NCBI GenBank assembly: GCA_015501075.1
Contig: JADNYJ010000011.1
Location: 372,001 to 436,000, forward strand
DNA length: 64,000 nt
Direction of reading: 5' to 3'
Origin: Gymnopilus junonius
Lineage: Eukaryota > Basidiomycota > Agaricomycetes > Agaricales > Galerinaceae
Shown: piece by piece, positions 1 to 11,773 of the stretch
Numbering within the stretch: position 1 is the first letter of the stretch
How the letters are laid out: each line of letters begins with the position of its first letter
Position numbers and translations under genes: made by a program
The notes under the pieces: generated by a model
The model's input: the letters and a program-made list of their open reading frames with translations, nothing else
Database searches by the model: none
Told to the model about the DNA's origin: nothing

Positions 1-1510
1 CGATATCTGTCAAGGTGACAATTTATTCCAGTTTTGACCTTGAATATGTTCCGTTGACCCGTCCATATTAGCATTTCCTGCGTGACGAACCAGGAGTCTA
101 CTACGAAGATTTATACCCCTTAATCTCCTTCCTTCCCCGTCACACGAACAGCCCATCGGGTAAAGAAGACGAACTGCTTCCCCTCTGGCATGAGGTCGAC
201 GATGGTCATCATCACATCAATGACCCTGTTGCTCAATATAACGCTGATACCACTTCTACTGGCTCAACGCGCAGGCCAAGTGGTTCATCATCTGACCCAG
301 AGAAGGCTCTTCCTTTCAACCCGATGTTGAAACCCGCCCGCAATCCTCCACCTACATCTTTCTTCGATTTCTTTCCCATTCTGAAGATCTTCAGATGGAT
401 CGAACACGTCCTTACCCGCAAGCCTCGTCCCAAGGGCCGCGGCAAGAAGCGCCGATTGTATGAATACGTCGAAAGTCACATTCCTCTGGAGATCGTACTC
501 GTTCTTTCAAAGTCAGTGATTTTTGTCCTTGTTTGCAGGGTAGAGGCTGATCTATGTCTTTGTTAACAGCTATACAGCTTGTGCGTGCATCCGCTCCACC
601 TGCGGTCTTGCATTATTTACTAATTATTTCTGACAGGGTTGATGCGCAAAGGACTGCTCCAGCCAGCGATCGCCGCTAGCTTCACTGCCAATCTCACAAG
701 TCTTTCAGATACCCTCTCCAACCTGGAACGTATATGCAATACCCCATTACCCTTTGCATATCAAGCTCACCTCCGCATGTCCCTTTGGTATGTTTCTGAT
801 CGGCGACCATCCTTCTTGTTTTTGGCTGATCTATATAAAATGACAGGCTCTACCTCTTCTTCCTTCCTGTAAGCAACAGTGCGGTCGTCGTGTGTTCTTT
901 ATACTCAGATTGTTTTTAGTTCCAACTTGAGAAGGCATTTGGATGGGTTATTATTCCTGGAACCGCTTTTGCTGCCTTCCTGTTGCTCGGTTTCCTTGAG
1001 ATTGGACAGGAAATGTACGCCTCATTCTTTCCAGCAATGGTCTAAAATCTCTTACGATTTATTCCAGTGAAAATCCTTTCAACTACGATTTGAACGATCT
1101 CGGTATGTTCCTTTAATTGACTTGTCAAGGCCGACGCTGACTTCCGTCACAGATTTGGACTACTTCTGCCAGAACATTCAAAAGGAACTTGCTCTCATCA
1201 CTGCTGTAAGTCAATTCTTTTCAATCGTCATCTTTACGTGACTCAAATAAAATCCATCCAAAGCATACCACACCAGATCCTCATGAGTTTATCTTCACGA
1301 ATATGTGAGTTCTCGTACCATGTCCCTTTTCCTCGCGGTAATTGACCTTTCTATAGTAACAAACCATTTGCGCCCGTCGACATGCGATCTGCCAAGGACC
1401 TGGCTGAAGACGGGCCACATTACTCTCGACCGGATGAACCCAAAGAAGATAGTTTCGCCAGCTTGCGCCGCACGATGGTGCGACACTGGTCTGATGTTAG
1501 TCGTTCATGA
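1..1510 (+). CDS. Bestrophin-like (UPF0187/RFP-TM) chloride channel, 5' end outside window
   Basis: This is the 3' part of a multi-exon gene, about 337 visible residues. Exons by frame and splice signals: 1-14, 72-511, 570-580, 637-787, 847-868, 920-1014, 1068-1102, 1153-1205, 1264-1304, 1357-1510 (TGA at 1508-1510). The phases join exactly, so the start lies upstream of the window. Family marks in order are HFLRDEPGVYYEDLYPLISF, a Lys/Arg-rich loop, YEYVESHIPLEIVLVLS, LERICNTPLPFAY, a hydrophobic helix, then GFLEIGQEIENPFNYDLNDL, which is the typical fungal bestrophin/UPF0187 ending before a short cytoplasmic tail. Members of this family form anion channels in membranes; the exact membrane and ion are inferred. 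The 570-580 exon is only 11 bases long. The His/Asp-rich stretch around residues 40-80 of the visible part is a loop insertion, common in fungal members. Confidence 0.78.
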
Positions 1511-2482
1511 GTCACTGTTGTCGCTGTCGCTGTATTTCCCTTGGGCGTGTCTGCATCATTCTGACCCCTGCGCCCTATATCGCATAACCTTTTCTTTCTT
1601 TGCATGTACATACTTTCATGACCTTCAAGGATTCTGGTCCATGATTCAAAATTCTGGGCTTTTGGCAGTTTGGTGTTTCTTTTTGCATGTGGTTTTTTCT
1701 CTGTTTTCTTGGTCTTGACGCAATCCATATACATACACAACCCAACTCCAAGTATTAATTTATTTATCACGTTGTAGACCAGTTTGCGTTTAAATCTACA
1801 TTGCTCATGCGCTTCCGAAATCGAACGAGTGTTGTAAACGATGACACGTGTTTCGTTTGGCGGCGGCGGCGGGTTCGAGGGCGCGCTTGCTTACGAAACC
1901 ACCGCTCAAGGTGACATCGACCACAATCTTGTTTCATCAAATGCTTTTCAGTTCTCTCTATGCACCGTCGTTTCGAGCCATTCTGGGAGGCAAGATTATG
2001 CTATATTCTTTGTTTGCAAGACAGGCCCAAGTCGGCAGCCTGAGGGCAGTGTATGTGATGGTCTTCCGGCTTTTCAAGTTCACTTTTTTCATAGCCATGC
2101 TTTCGGTTCCTTTATTCTTACAACGGCTGTTCGTCCCCATCCTCGAGGCAAATAGCGAGGCCAACTCTCACCTGCCTTTCGTATATTTTGTCCCGAAAAG
2201 GTTTGAGTTTGACCTATATCACGTATGAAAGGAATGCTTGACAGTTCTTAATAGGTTCTGGGATGGCTCTTGTGAATCCGATATGAAGATGTTATCACCC
2301 TATATTAAGTTCTCACTTTCCGAAGCTTCAAAGGCTTCAGGAACATCGTCGGAATGTCCCCTTCCTTCGCCGTTTAATATGCTGCTGTTACACTGTGGTC
2401 AGGAATTTATTCACAACAATCAAATATTTATGGTATTTATACAAAACTTGCGATTGATATCTTCCTACAGAGGTTCTTACTC
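1511..2482. other. Intergenic region between convergent genes
   Basis: About 970 bases separate the 3' ends of the bestrophin-like gene (+) and the 802-residue gene (-). Short open frames occur on both strands around 1840-2230, with a GGC-rich stretch near 1860. None has an ATG in a convincing context, recognisable motifs or splice borders that extend it. I see no supported gene here. Confidence 0.5.
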
Positions 2483-5046
2483 TTACTTGTTTGCCTGCCC
2501 TTTCATTTCATTTCCAGTTCCCGTCGATTGCGCGCGATCTTGCTGTGCGGCGGGCTTGTGAAATATTCTGATTTCCGGAGCTTTTGCCCAGTGGACAGAC
2601 CTTTCTGGTTGGACCGCACTACTTGCCCTCCTTCCCAATATTCCGCCCATCGGAGGGATGTTGTTAACCGATGCCAGGATGCGCCGAGGTGGAGGTATTT
2701 TATTTTCGTTTCTTCCCAAGGCAGCGAAGGCATACTCGGGGCCTCTCTGATGATACATTGCATTTACGATGGGTGTACCAGGCGTTGGGGTGCTGCTTCT
2801 ATCACACTCACTTTCATGGTTTTCTGAGACCTCGATCATGCTGGATATTTCGGTGTCGCTGGTGTCAAGAAGGTGAGAGTCAAAATCTGCCTCAGAGCTC
2901 TCTTCTGCGGTGGTTTCATGTATTTCATAGCCAGCTCTTCCTTCCTCCATTCGGTGATACACAGTGTCGATGATGTCCACAGTATCTAGAGCCAGAACCT
3001 TGGCGTTTTGCTCTGCAGACCTGGCGTAAGCTGCTTCGATTTCTTTGAATATTGCTCTCATTTCATACTCGTCTTCTGCGGTATGCTGTACATTAGGTTC
3101 TTGCTCAGGAAGAATAGGTTGTTGGTGGTGTGCATTCACAGGCGCTGGAGGATTGTTTGGTCGCTGTGAACGCTGAGGTCGCGATTGGAGGTTGATCACC
3201 GGAGGTGGCCTCATCATGGTCTTCGGTGAGGAGGTTTGCAACCTCTCTGATCTGATGTTTGGCCTATAGCTTGGGGCAATGCGAGGACGGCCCTGTAAAT
3301 GGGATTGGTTGACCATGGGTTCATGTTGGTCTCTTTCCTCCTTGTATGTCTCCGGCATTTCTACCGGCATTTCCACTCGCCCAAGTGGATAGTTGCTCCT
3401 ATGGACATCTAATGGCATCGGGAGCGAGTCTCTTCTGTAAGGACCGTAATAATCCTTTCGAGGCGGGTATGGTACGTCCCTGGGAGCCTCAATATATGCG
3501 TCATCGACATATGCTTGGGCTGGATATAATGGCTTTCTTTTGGCCCTTTCACATTCTGACTCTGACTGGTCACCGTCTACTCGCGTGTATAAATCAGGAT
3601 AGGAATAGGGTCTCGTCCGACTGGGGTAACGAGCTGTGTGGACCGGTGGACGCCGCTTAGGGTAACCGTTGGGTTCGTTCAACAGGCCGCTATGTTGGCG
3701 AAGATGTCCCCAATTATGCCTTCGAGGGATGCTTGAAGCTGGAGGGTGATTATACACAGTCGAGCTTGAACGCTGCCGGACATCCCGCTGGCGTCTGTAT
3801 ACATGTCTAGGAAAAGAAGCATCTGCGTCGCTTTCAGACTCGGATTGCACGTCGCTTGAAATTTCTTGTTTCTTTTTGACCAGTATCGGAGTCTGTCTGT
3901 TCTGGTTCGGCTCCTAATCAAAATGATTTGGGCGAAATATTCTTTCAAGTCAATATGTGGCGTCATACCTTGTCGCTATTTTGTGGCCTTTCAGGTGAAT
4001 CGGACGTATTTCTGCCCTAATTATGGGTTTAAAGGATGAAAAATCTTTTGTGAGGTCTTCCTCACCTGTTCCTCACCTTTCTCCGTCGTAGAAGGATGAG
4101 GGAAATCCTCCGATTCTGTCTTCAACTCGTGGTCCCGATCCGCATTGACATCAAAACCTTGTTCCTCTTCTGGTTTCATGTCCTCTTTCTCGTCTTGTTC
4201 TTCCTTCCCGTCCCACCCAAGAATAGCTGATTCAAGGTTTTCATATATCTGATGCGCTAGTTTGAGGAGGAATTGCAAGTGACTATTGATAATCTTTTCT
4301 GCCCCTTCTTCGCTTTGCGCAAACCGAAGTGGTTCTAACATATCCTTATCATGCTCCATGACCATTTCATAAAATTCTTTGGAGAGATTGCGCCATTTTT
4401 TGACTGCAAAGTTTCTCAATGCCTGAGCGTCGTCGCCGGATCCCCAGATTTTTCCGGAGGAAAATGGGCTGAGACGGAATAAATGGGGCGAAATGGCTGC
4501 TACTGGTGGTTCCTTGGCACTTTCATCAGTTCCTAAATCCTCAGACACCTTCGGCGGCTTCTTTTGATGAGCCTCTCCAGCGGCTTCCTGTTTCTGTGTG
4601 ACGCTTTCGGTGCTTGTTTTATACGCATTGATTTCTTTATGCCATGTTGTGAAATGCGTACGTCCAGGATCCTGCGATTAACGTTATAGATGATGCATAG
4701 ATATTGAGATATTGTAACTCACGAATTCAGGGTCAGCTTCGTCACTCGTTATCCTACAGTACCCCGAAATGGTACTCCACATCTCTGTTGGCCTCCAATT
4801 CAAGGTTGCTTTCAGTTGATTGATCTCCTCCGATGTTGTAGGCCAACTGAAGGGCCTATACTTGCGTTTCTTCAGATGATCCGCCCATATATCTCTTGCG
4901 GTTTCGAGTGACTCGTTAGACGCCCGTGAACCCTTCCAGCCTCCAGCCTTTGGGGCGATATTCTTCTGGTGCCATTCAAGAAAGGATGACCAGGCATCCG
5001 AGATTATTGGCGTCTCTTTCTGACCGTTTAGAGACATCGAAGGCAA
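2483..5046 (-). CDS. Unrecognised 802-residue protein, charged and mostly disordered
   Basis: Four exons read on the minus strand: 5046-4723, 4671-4066, 4016-3969 and 3913-2483. The introns are 49-55 bases with clean GT-AG ends, and total coding length is exactly 803 codons. The ATG at 5046 opens the frame; a second ATG three codons later is an alternative start. The first 110 residues are Trp-rich and look folded (WSSFLEWHQKN, WADHLKKRKYRPFSWP, WSTISGYCRI). A second helical block at about residues 170-260 has the pattern FAVKKWRNLSKEFYEMV. The rest is acidic, then Arg/Pro/Tyr-rich and disordered, with another helical piece (EDEYEMRAIFKEIEAAYA). I do not recognise the family. The globular N-terminus with a long low-complexity tail suggests a scaffold or regulatory protein, but that is inference only. 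Convergent with the bestrophin-like gene. Confidence 0.72.
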
Positions 5047-6612
5047 TGGTGGTTGCGATTAAAGAGGAATAAGCCGTATATTTGGAGCAGCCACCTAATT
5101 CGTTTCTATTTTCGTGTGGATTTTGACAGCAACGGCACAGCTACTGAAGTCTAGGGAAATATAACATTACCCGTTGGTAGGGTCATCCTGAAGACTTTTT
5201 CCCTGTATTTACACCATATCAAGAGGCAAAGATAATCCCGACCACTCATGTAGACACCACAGAGCCGTTGGCATTGAAACAACGCATTCGATCCAACGCT
5301 ATGGTAGGCAAAAAAGGCCTAAGGCTGTTCAAGTTGTCCACCCCCTAAGAGTATCCGATGAGACGACTCTCCCTGGATTGGCTGACAGAGCATATGGCAT
5401 CCAGAATTCATGGAACCGCATTCAACCTATAAAAGCATCTTATCGGCAGCTGACTCTGCTATCTTGTCAAATATATCGCCACACACTGCCGGAGTTGCAA
5501 ACTTTGTGTCCCAGGAGCGCCCACAAATGGTCCAGGTGATATAAAATTCGCTAAATTCGGTCTTGAAGATGTGCTAAATATAATAGAATACCGATACTGA
5601 ACTGGGAACTATCCAAGGATTCTGTCAGGTGCAAATCAGGGGTGCAAATAAATTCCGGTCACCTGATTTATAATGACCGCGTCTGCGTCTCGTGACGTTT
5701 GGAAACGCGCATTGCAATTCACCTTGACTCCGGCCCTGCCTTTATCGACGAGTACCAGGGTTCCGCTGAAATATTCTACGTTCTTGGATACACTGTGCTG
5801 CTTCATACTATGTCGACTTCATAAACTGTTCCTAAAGTCGTTGCAGGCGCCTCGACTAGCAAGTATGCGTCATAACTGATCACCATGATATGTAGTCAAA
5901 AATCCACATAAAGGTGTCCGTTGGAACGTTGAATTTTTATATACAGCTGAAACTGACTCTAAATTTTAATATAATTTCCAATGCTTGCTCTTGCGATCCT
6001 CATGTTGGCTTGAATGCCATGCTTTTCCTGCAGGCACTCCATCAAACTTGCTCGACTTGCCACCTATCTGAATCAGGGTCACCGCGACATCTAGATTCCT
6101 ATGGCAGACTTTAAAAGTTCAGCTTTGGGTTGATGTTGTTAAATGCGCTTCAGAAACGCTCCATGAACTGCGCATACATTTCACTCACGGCGTATGCGCA
6201 TATATTCTGTTGTTGGCTTCAAATGAAACCTAGATCATGGAAGAAGCAGTTTCTCGAAATCCATGAGTTGTGATAACACCTTTTAGTACTGAGCTTCTTT
6301 CATTCGGTATCATTTCACGAGCGTGCTGTCGACCACGTTGTCCTCAACTTTCATTCAATATAAATGGCTGAAGAGCAACGTCCTAGGTCTGTACTTTACC
6401 AGGTCCTCTCGGTCAGCCTCTCGCTTCTGATTCGATATTTCTACGAGCATGAACAGATTGGGCCCTTTCCAAATCATACAGATAAGTAACTTGATTACGA
6501 TGTGAAAATGTTGATTATGGGAACTACAAGGCGTGTCTACGATAGCGTCTATGGGTGAGAAATCGATAGCAATGCAAGAAAAACGACAAGAAAGCGAACA
6601 ATATTAACCTAA
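5047..6612. other. Intergenic, no supported gene
   Basis: About 1.5 kb upstream of one minus-strand gene and downstream of another. A TATAAAAG motif occurs at about 5427-5434 on the plus strand but no open frame follows that I can support. Short open frames at 5673-5879 and 5914-6114 have no recognisable content. Confidence 0.45.
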
Positions 6613-9600
6613 TCAGAACAGTTTACCGCCTGCGGTAAGTTTACTTCGTTTCAAACTATGAATTGTCGGGTTTGAGAGCTTTGGTAAATCTTCGAGGTCT
6701 GTCATTTTGCCTTTGCCTTTATCTTTTCCATTTAACTGACCCCAAACTGGCGTCTGCTGCGTAGTGGATTGAGTCGCAGGCCGCTGACCCATTGAAGAGA
6801 AAAGTGGTAAGTCTCGAGGCTCTGGCTCAGTCATACTAGACCCCCATGCAGATTGCGTTCCACCCCCACTCCACGCCGCACCTCCAAACAATTTCTCCGC
6901 CTTAGAAGTGCCTTCTTGAAGTTCTTTTATTGCTGCAGCTATCCGAGCTTCATCGCCACCAAAGATATCGGGAGGAGAGCTCGCAGCGGCGGATGGACTA
7001 CCGGAAAGAGAAGAATTCGGAATTTCTTCATCGTCCCATAGCTAATGATCGAGTTGAACATCCTGGAGGCTTGCTGGGTTTAGGCTCAAGAATCACCTGA
7101 GATTCCGCCGGTAGGAGAAGAACCCCGGCATCCACTGGTAAACTGTCGCCTCTGTTATCGTTCTCCTCGTCCGGAACTCCTCCACCATGACCTTTTTACC
7201 CTTCCCGCCTTCTTCCCCTTTCCTTTCTTTGCGTTAGCAGGTGAGGGATTAGCCTGTGGTTGGGCAACGGCAGGTGTAGCCTTTGCAACCGGAGTCCAAG
7301 ATGCCGACGAGTTGTTACCAGCCTCTGACGCTCGTCGTAGTCGCTGCGGGGTAGACACAGCTGGCTGCTGTGCTAGAGGAGACGTTACTTTGTTGGTTTG
7401 TGATGACCACACCGAAGCCGGTGTCTTCCAGAATTGCTGGGTCTGCGGGGTAACTTCTACCTCATCCTCAATACCACTCCATCGTTATCATCGCCTCCAC
7501 CACCGTCATCTGTATCTTCTATCCCACCGAAACCTCCCGGAACGTGCATGCTATGACCTCCGAACAACGACGCTGGCTGCTGCTGCACAGCAGCCTTTTC
7601 AGCAGAAGAGTCGGACCCAAACATGTTCCACACGCGGCTACTGGCCATATTATTCGAACCTGATCCCCATTGAGGGCCTCTATCGTCGAATTTTGATTCG
7701 ATTGATCGTTCGCCAACTTGGACGACAAAGAATCCGACATATGGAGTTTCTTGAACAAGTTAGGGCGAGGAGTACCCTCTGACTTAGGAGCTGTGGCCTC
7801 CTGGAGATGGGAGGGGATTTTCGAAGCAGGTCGAGGCGTCGATACAGCTTCATCCCACCCAGGGAAAGGAGAAGCAGGCGCGGAGTTTTTCGGATACGGG
7901 CCATTCCAGGGAGCATCTTCGCCATGAATGACATAGGTTCCGCGTTCTGAGCTGACGGTTCTGATACTGGGTTTTGTAGTAAAACCGATTCGGCCGGGTC
8001 TTCCTCAACGGCGGCGGATGCTGGTTCTGCTTCTTCAACAGTGTTGGTTACTGTCGCGGCACCGTTCTTCTTGTTGGCCAGTCGTTGTTTCTTGTTCTGC
8101 TTCTTAGAGACGGGTGCTAGAGCTGCCTTCTCGACTTTTGGTTCGGGTTTGGCTGGGATATTGGCCTTCTGTGCCGGGACTGTCGGCTTATTTGACGACG
8201 CTGTCGTTGGAGGAAGGGGAGGAGATACCTTCTTCGGAGGTTCACGCCAAATAGGTTCCTCTTCTTCCGGTTCGGGCGAGGCAGGTTGGATCACAGACTT
8301 CTTGCTGAAGATACTGGACGATATTGCTGGTGTCGACGGGACCATGATGTCGTTTTGGTCGGACATGCCGAAGTGATGAGGAAAGGAGAGATTGGTGGGT
8401 GTCGCTTGCGTGTTCGCCGACACGGCAGGCTTCTTCCTGCTCCAAGCACTAGCGACGGGCGTACCTGGACTTTCCTTTAGACCCCATGTATTTTGTTGGG
8501 TGGCGGGAGCCTGTATCGTGGGCTTCGTTGCCCAAGAAGGCACAGGCGGCGACGGCTGCTTGCTACCTCCGTTACTACCTCCACCTATCGCACTGTATTG
8601 AGCGAAGGCCGCTGCCAGTTCTGGGTCTTCTTGCAAGTGACTGGAAAGGAATGAGTTTGTGTCGGGATGTGCGAAAGGGTTTACTTGAGCAGGCCCAACT
8701 GGCGAAGTGGTTTCTTCGTCACTGGGTCATCCTCGCCGAAGGGTGAAGGACGAGCCTTTGCCTGCTGGCGTCTGATTGACGCCTCCTGGTGTGCTGAGAG
8801 TGACTTGCAAGGCTGCTGGACCCACTCGCTGTGCTTTGTAACGACGTGGAGGACATGTTCCAAGCTGAGGCTGAGCTGTTGCGGGTGTGATGACCTGGAC
8901 CATGCTGAAATGGATTTGTAGTCGAAGGGGCAGGGGGAGGAGGGGAATCGGGTGAGTATGCGGAAGGGAACATTTGCTGGAGCAGCTTGTCGACGCTGTT
9001 CTGCTGCTCATTGGGATCTTCTGAAAGAATCTGTGAGAGGTCAAATTTCGGCTCTAGCTGATTGGGCATGTTGTTTTCCAAGTCCGTCAACCACGAAGGG
9101 TTGGTTGGAATGCTTGGTTTGGGTGCAATGAGAGTGTTTGAGCGACCAGGACGAGTTCGAAGTTCCGACCTCCGCTTTGCACGTTCTGCTTTGACAGTCG
9201 CCTTTCTCTCTTCCTCTTTCGCAGACTGCAGCTCTGACATCCTTTTCTGATGCTCAACAACCCTTGCTGACACTTCATGTGTCTCCCCGTTGGGAGCCGT
9301 CCGTTCCTTATAGATCTCGATGGCCAGACGAATCTCAGCCAACGCCGCCGCCTGGTGGAACTCGACAATCTTCTGCATGCGCGTTTGCATTTTGAACAGC
9401 TCGAAGTCATCAGCTTCGGAAAGAGGTTCATTTGAGTCATCCAAATGGGGCCCAATATACGACTGGCGGATTTTGGTCTTCTCCGCGCTCAGCTTTTCTT
9501 TCACTTTCTCCTTCTCGCTCAGTAGGCTCGTTGCCGACTTGTTCGTAGGCTGCCGAACGATGGGGATGTTCTGCGGGAAGTTGGAGAGTGGGGGTCGAGA

Positions 9601-10394
9601 GAAAGGAATTTCTGCGAAGCTGTCCACGGAGTTTTGCAAAGAAGACGGGACTGAATCGCTGCTCCAGCCATTGAAATGGTGGCTCTGGTTGTGAATAGGG
9701 ACGGGCAAGCCAGGACTGTCATCGTCGTCCGACGTCAGGTCATGAGAAGTGGCCTACAAATTGACCCTGGGTTAGATGGCACGTGTAACGACGTCCACGA
9801 AAATCAACACACCATGACCGGCTTCCAGAAGTAATCATCTTCGTCTTCTGAATAGAACTGCTTGGGGTCCACGAGGGCGTAGCTGGAGGCGGACGAAACA
9901 TTGCTTGACCTCGTGGAGGTTGAAATAGATGGTGCGAGAGGTTGAAAAAATGGAGTGGAGAATGCCTGCGGGAAAGGTCCTGAGGCGGTTGGTCCGACTA
10001 CGACCATATCTTCATCGCTCTCTTCTTCGATTCCATCACCTAAGGTGTTCGCAACTTGCTCCATTTCCTCTGGTGTAATGTCAGCCCAATCTTCAGCCTT
10101 CAACCCAGCCTTTTCGAGTTTGCTGTGCCACTGCGCCCTGAGACCTTCAAAGTACGGTTCCTTGATCTGCCTCTCAAGTTTGGTCTTCGTCTCTTCGTGT
10201 TGACTCGCCGACATTCGTAAATGTGACGGGGTCTTGGTGTATTCGGAGTCCGCCTTGGCTTTTGCGGCGTTCACTTTATGGTCAATGACGAGTCTACTGC
10301 CTGTGAGGGAATGCTCGAATTGTCGCCAGAGCTGCCTGACCCGACTGCTTGGAGGTGTGGAAGACGATGCGATTGGGCGATTTGAAGAGGCCAT
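6613..10394 (-). CDS. Large disordered protein with coiled coil; reading frame broken at several points
   Basis: The ATG at 10394 opens exon 10394-9813, then a 59-base intron and exon from 9753. A 55-base intron (7096-7042) precedes the last exon 7041-6613 (stop at 6613-6615). The N-terminal part is clean: helical residues 15-110 (SRVRQLWRQFEHSLTGSR, then a Lys/Glu-rich stretch), an acidic SEDEDDYFWKP, and a long helix around FELFKMQTRMQKIVEFHQ with an Arg/Lys-rich coiled coil. From about 8.87 kb down, protein-like reading continues but hops between frames near 8.87, 8.78, 8.73, 7.93, 7.71, 7.48 and 7.2 kb, with no room for introns at those points. Segments such as GEDDP, PWNGPYPKN and FDDRGPQWGSG stay coherent. 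Either the gene is decaying or the assembly has indels, several in short homopolymers. Family and function are unknown; the composition suggests a scaffold. Confidence 0.55.
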
Positions 10395-10976
10395 TATAGA
10401 GCGAGCGAGCGAAAACGACGGGATAACGAAAAAAGTGACACGACACCACTGAAAATCCGGTGTTGACGTTGTAAGAGGATGAAGACAGGTTGGGAACAAA
10501 ACGGGCTGCCTCGTGTTTCTGGCGGACTGCCGAAAAGCGGATTATAATGCCCTGGGCTGTAATCAACAGAGCTCTTCGGAGATTATACGTCGACCTTCCC
10601 GGGCCTTCGCCGTAATGGATCCGCACCACGCTTGTGAGAAGCTAGATCTATTGTGGTCAAAGGGTTCGCTGACAAGACTTGAGATAGCTTGGGTTCTAGG
10701 AAGAGAAAGCTGAAATGATTTCGGAGCGTTGTAGGTGATCGGGAAAGGGTAAAAGACGTATGCGAGACGGGTATTGGCTTTTAGGGGAGGAGGGCCCATT
10801 CACAAGGCCACCATGCCATTAATTGTCTGTTTCTGTCCCTTTGATTTGATTTCATGGCCACGAGGTCTGAACAAAACCGTCGGCGCACCCTTTGCCCCAA
10901 TTCCTTTTCTGGCCGTCGAAGTCATTCTACCGCGCGACTTTCTCTATCATGGAATCCTTTATGACCGCCTTCATCA
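10395..10976. other. Upstream region of the 10394 gene
   Basis: About 580 bases upstream of the minus-strand start at 10394. Open frames here on either strand are short and carry no recognisable motif. It presumably holds the promoter of the minus-strand gene; I cannot point to a specific box. Confidence 0.4.
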
Positions 10977-11773
10977 ATGTTTGATCCCTCTTCTTCCGAG
11001 CACAAACTCCCTTATAACCGCGAGTGTGAAGTCGAGTTCTGGCGCCATGAACGTTCTCTTACGCTTGATGCGGCTCAAACTTTGGCGATAGAAAGTATCC
11101 TGGGAAAAAATTTAATTGCCTGATCCTCTCATTCGTCATGCGCAGCAAACACGACGCGCTCTTTCACGTAACTCTGCCTGCTGTAGCGTCGCGCGCTGCC
11201 TAGGGACGAGCATGCCTGTCGGCCAGAAAACTTTTAATTTCACTTATTCCCTTCGGGCGCGCTCTGAAGAGGAGGTGAGTTCATCCCAAAACACCGCTCC
11301 GATTCGTTAATTTACCTAGATTACTCCTACCTAGGCCTCAGAGAGTCGGTTTCATTGATGCAGTTCATATCACCAACATTGTCATTTTGTGTGATTATCT
11401 ACATCTGAAACACTTCAACTCCTTCTGAATACCCGGGTTTTTGCTGTCGCACTGCATGTATTTGAACAAAGACCACAGGACTCGACGCCTGCCTCATCAT
11501 GAAAGCCGATGAAGGCAAGATGTACTCTCATGGTTGCGACGTGTTCTACCTTGTTATTATCTTTCACTCTTGCATCTCTTAATTTCCCACTTTTTTTCCA
11601 GGATGTTGGCGATGCATAATGAGCGTTAGCATCGGCCGAAGGCCTGCAGGAATGGTTCGACTTGAATTGGATGGGAATTTTAAAACATGCGCATCCGTAT
11701 TGGCAGATATATGGAAAGCTTGCTCGACTCTGACCCGATTTTTGCAGCAAGCGATTTCCTTGGATGGCTTTAG
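10977..11773 (+). pseudogene. Possible decayed or cryptic multi-exon gene
   Basis: Several protein-like segments lie in order on the plus strand but cannot be joined cleanly. The ATG at 10977 gives about 50 residues (HKLPYNRECEVEFWRHERS, then LTLDAAQTLAIES). A second frame reads HDALFHVTLPAVASRAA, a stop, then RKLLISLIPFGRALKRR up to a strong GTGAGT donor near 11276. After a plausible CTAG acceptor near 11335 comes PQRVGFIDAVHITNIV and CDYLHLKHFN, then a stop. Further on, WMGILKHAHPYWQIYG and DPIFAASDFLGWL lie in different frames and end at 11773. The amino-acid texture is better than random, but I recognise no family. It may be a relic gene, or chance. Low confidence. Confidence 0.2.

Noticed and set aside
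1841..2228. Overlapping plus-strand frames with an Ala- or Gly-rich start
   Set aside because: One of them starts at GTG, no splice-consistent extension exists and no motif is visible; not supported as a gene.
2528..2973. Plus-strand frames between 2.5 and 3.0 kb
   Set aside because: They lie opposite the C-terminal exon of the 802-residue minus-strand gene and have random composition.
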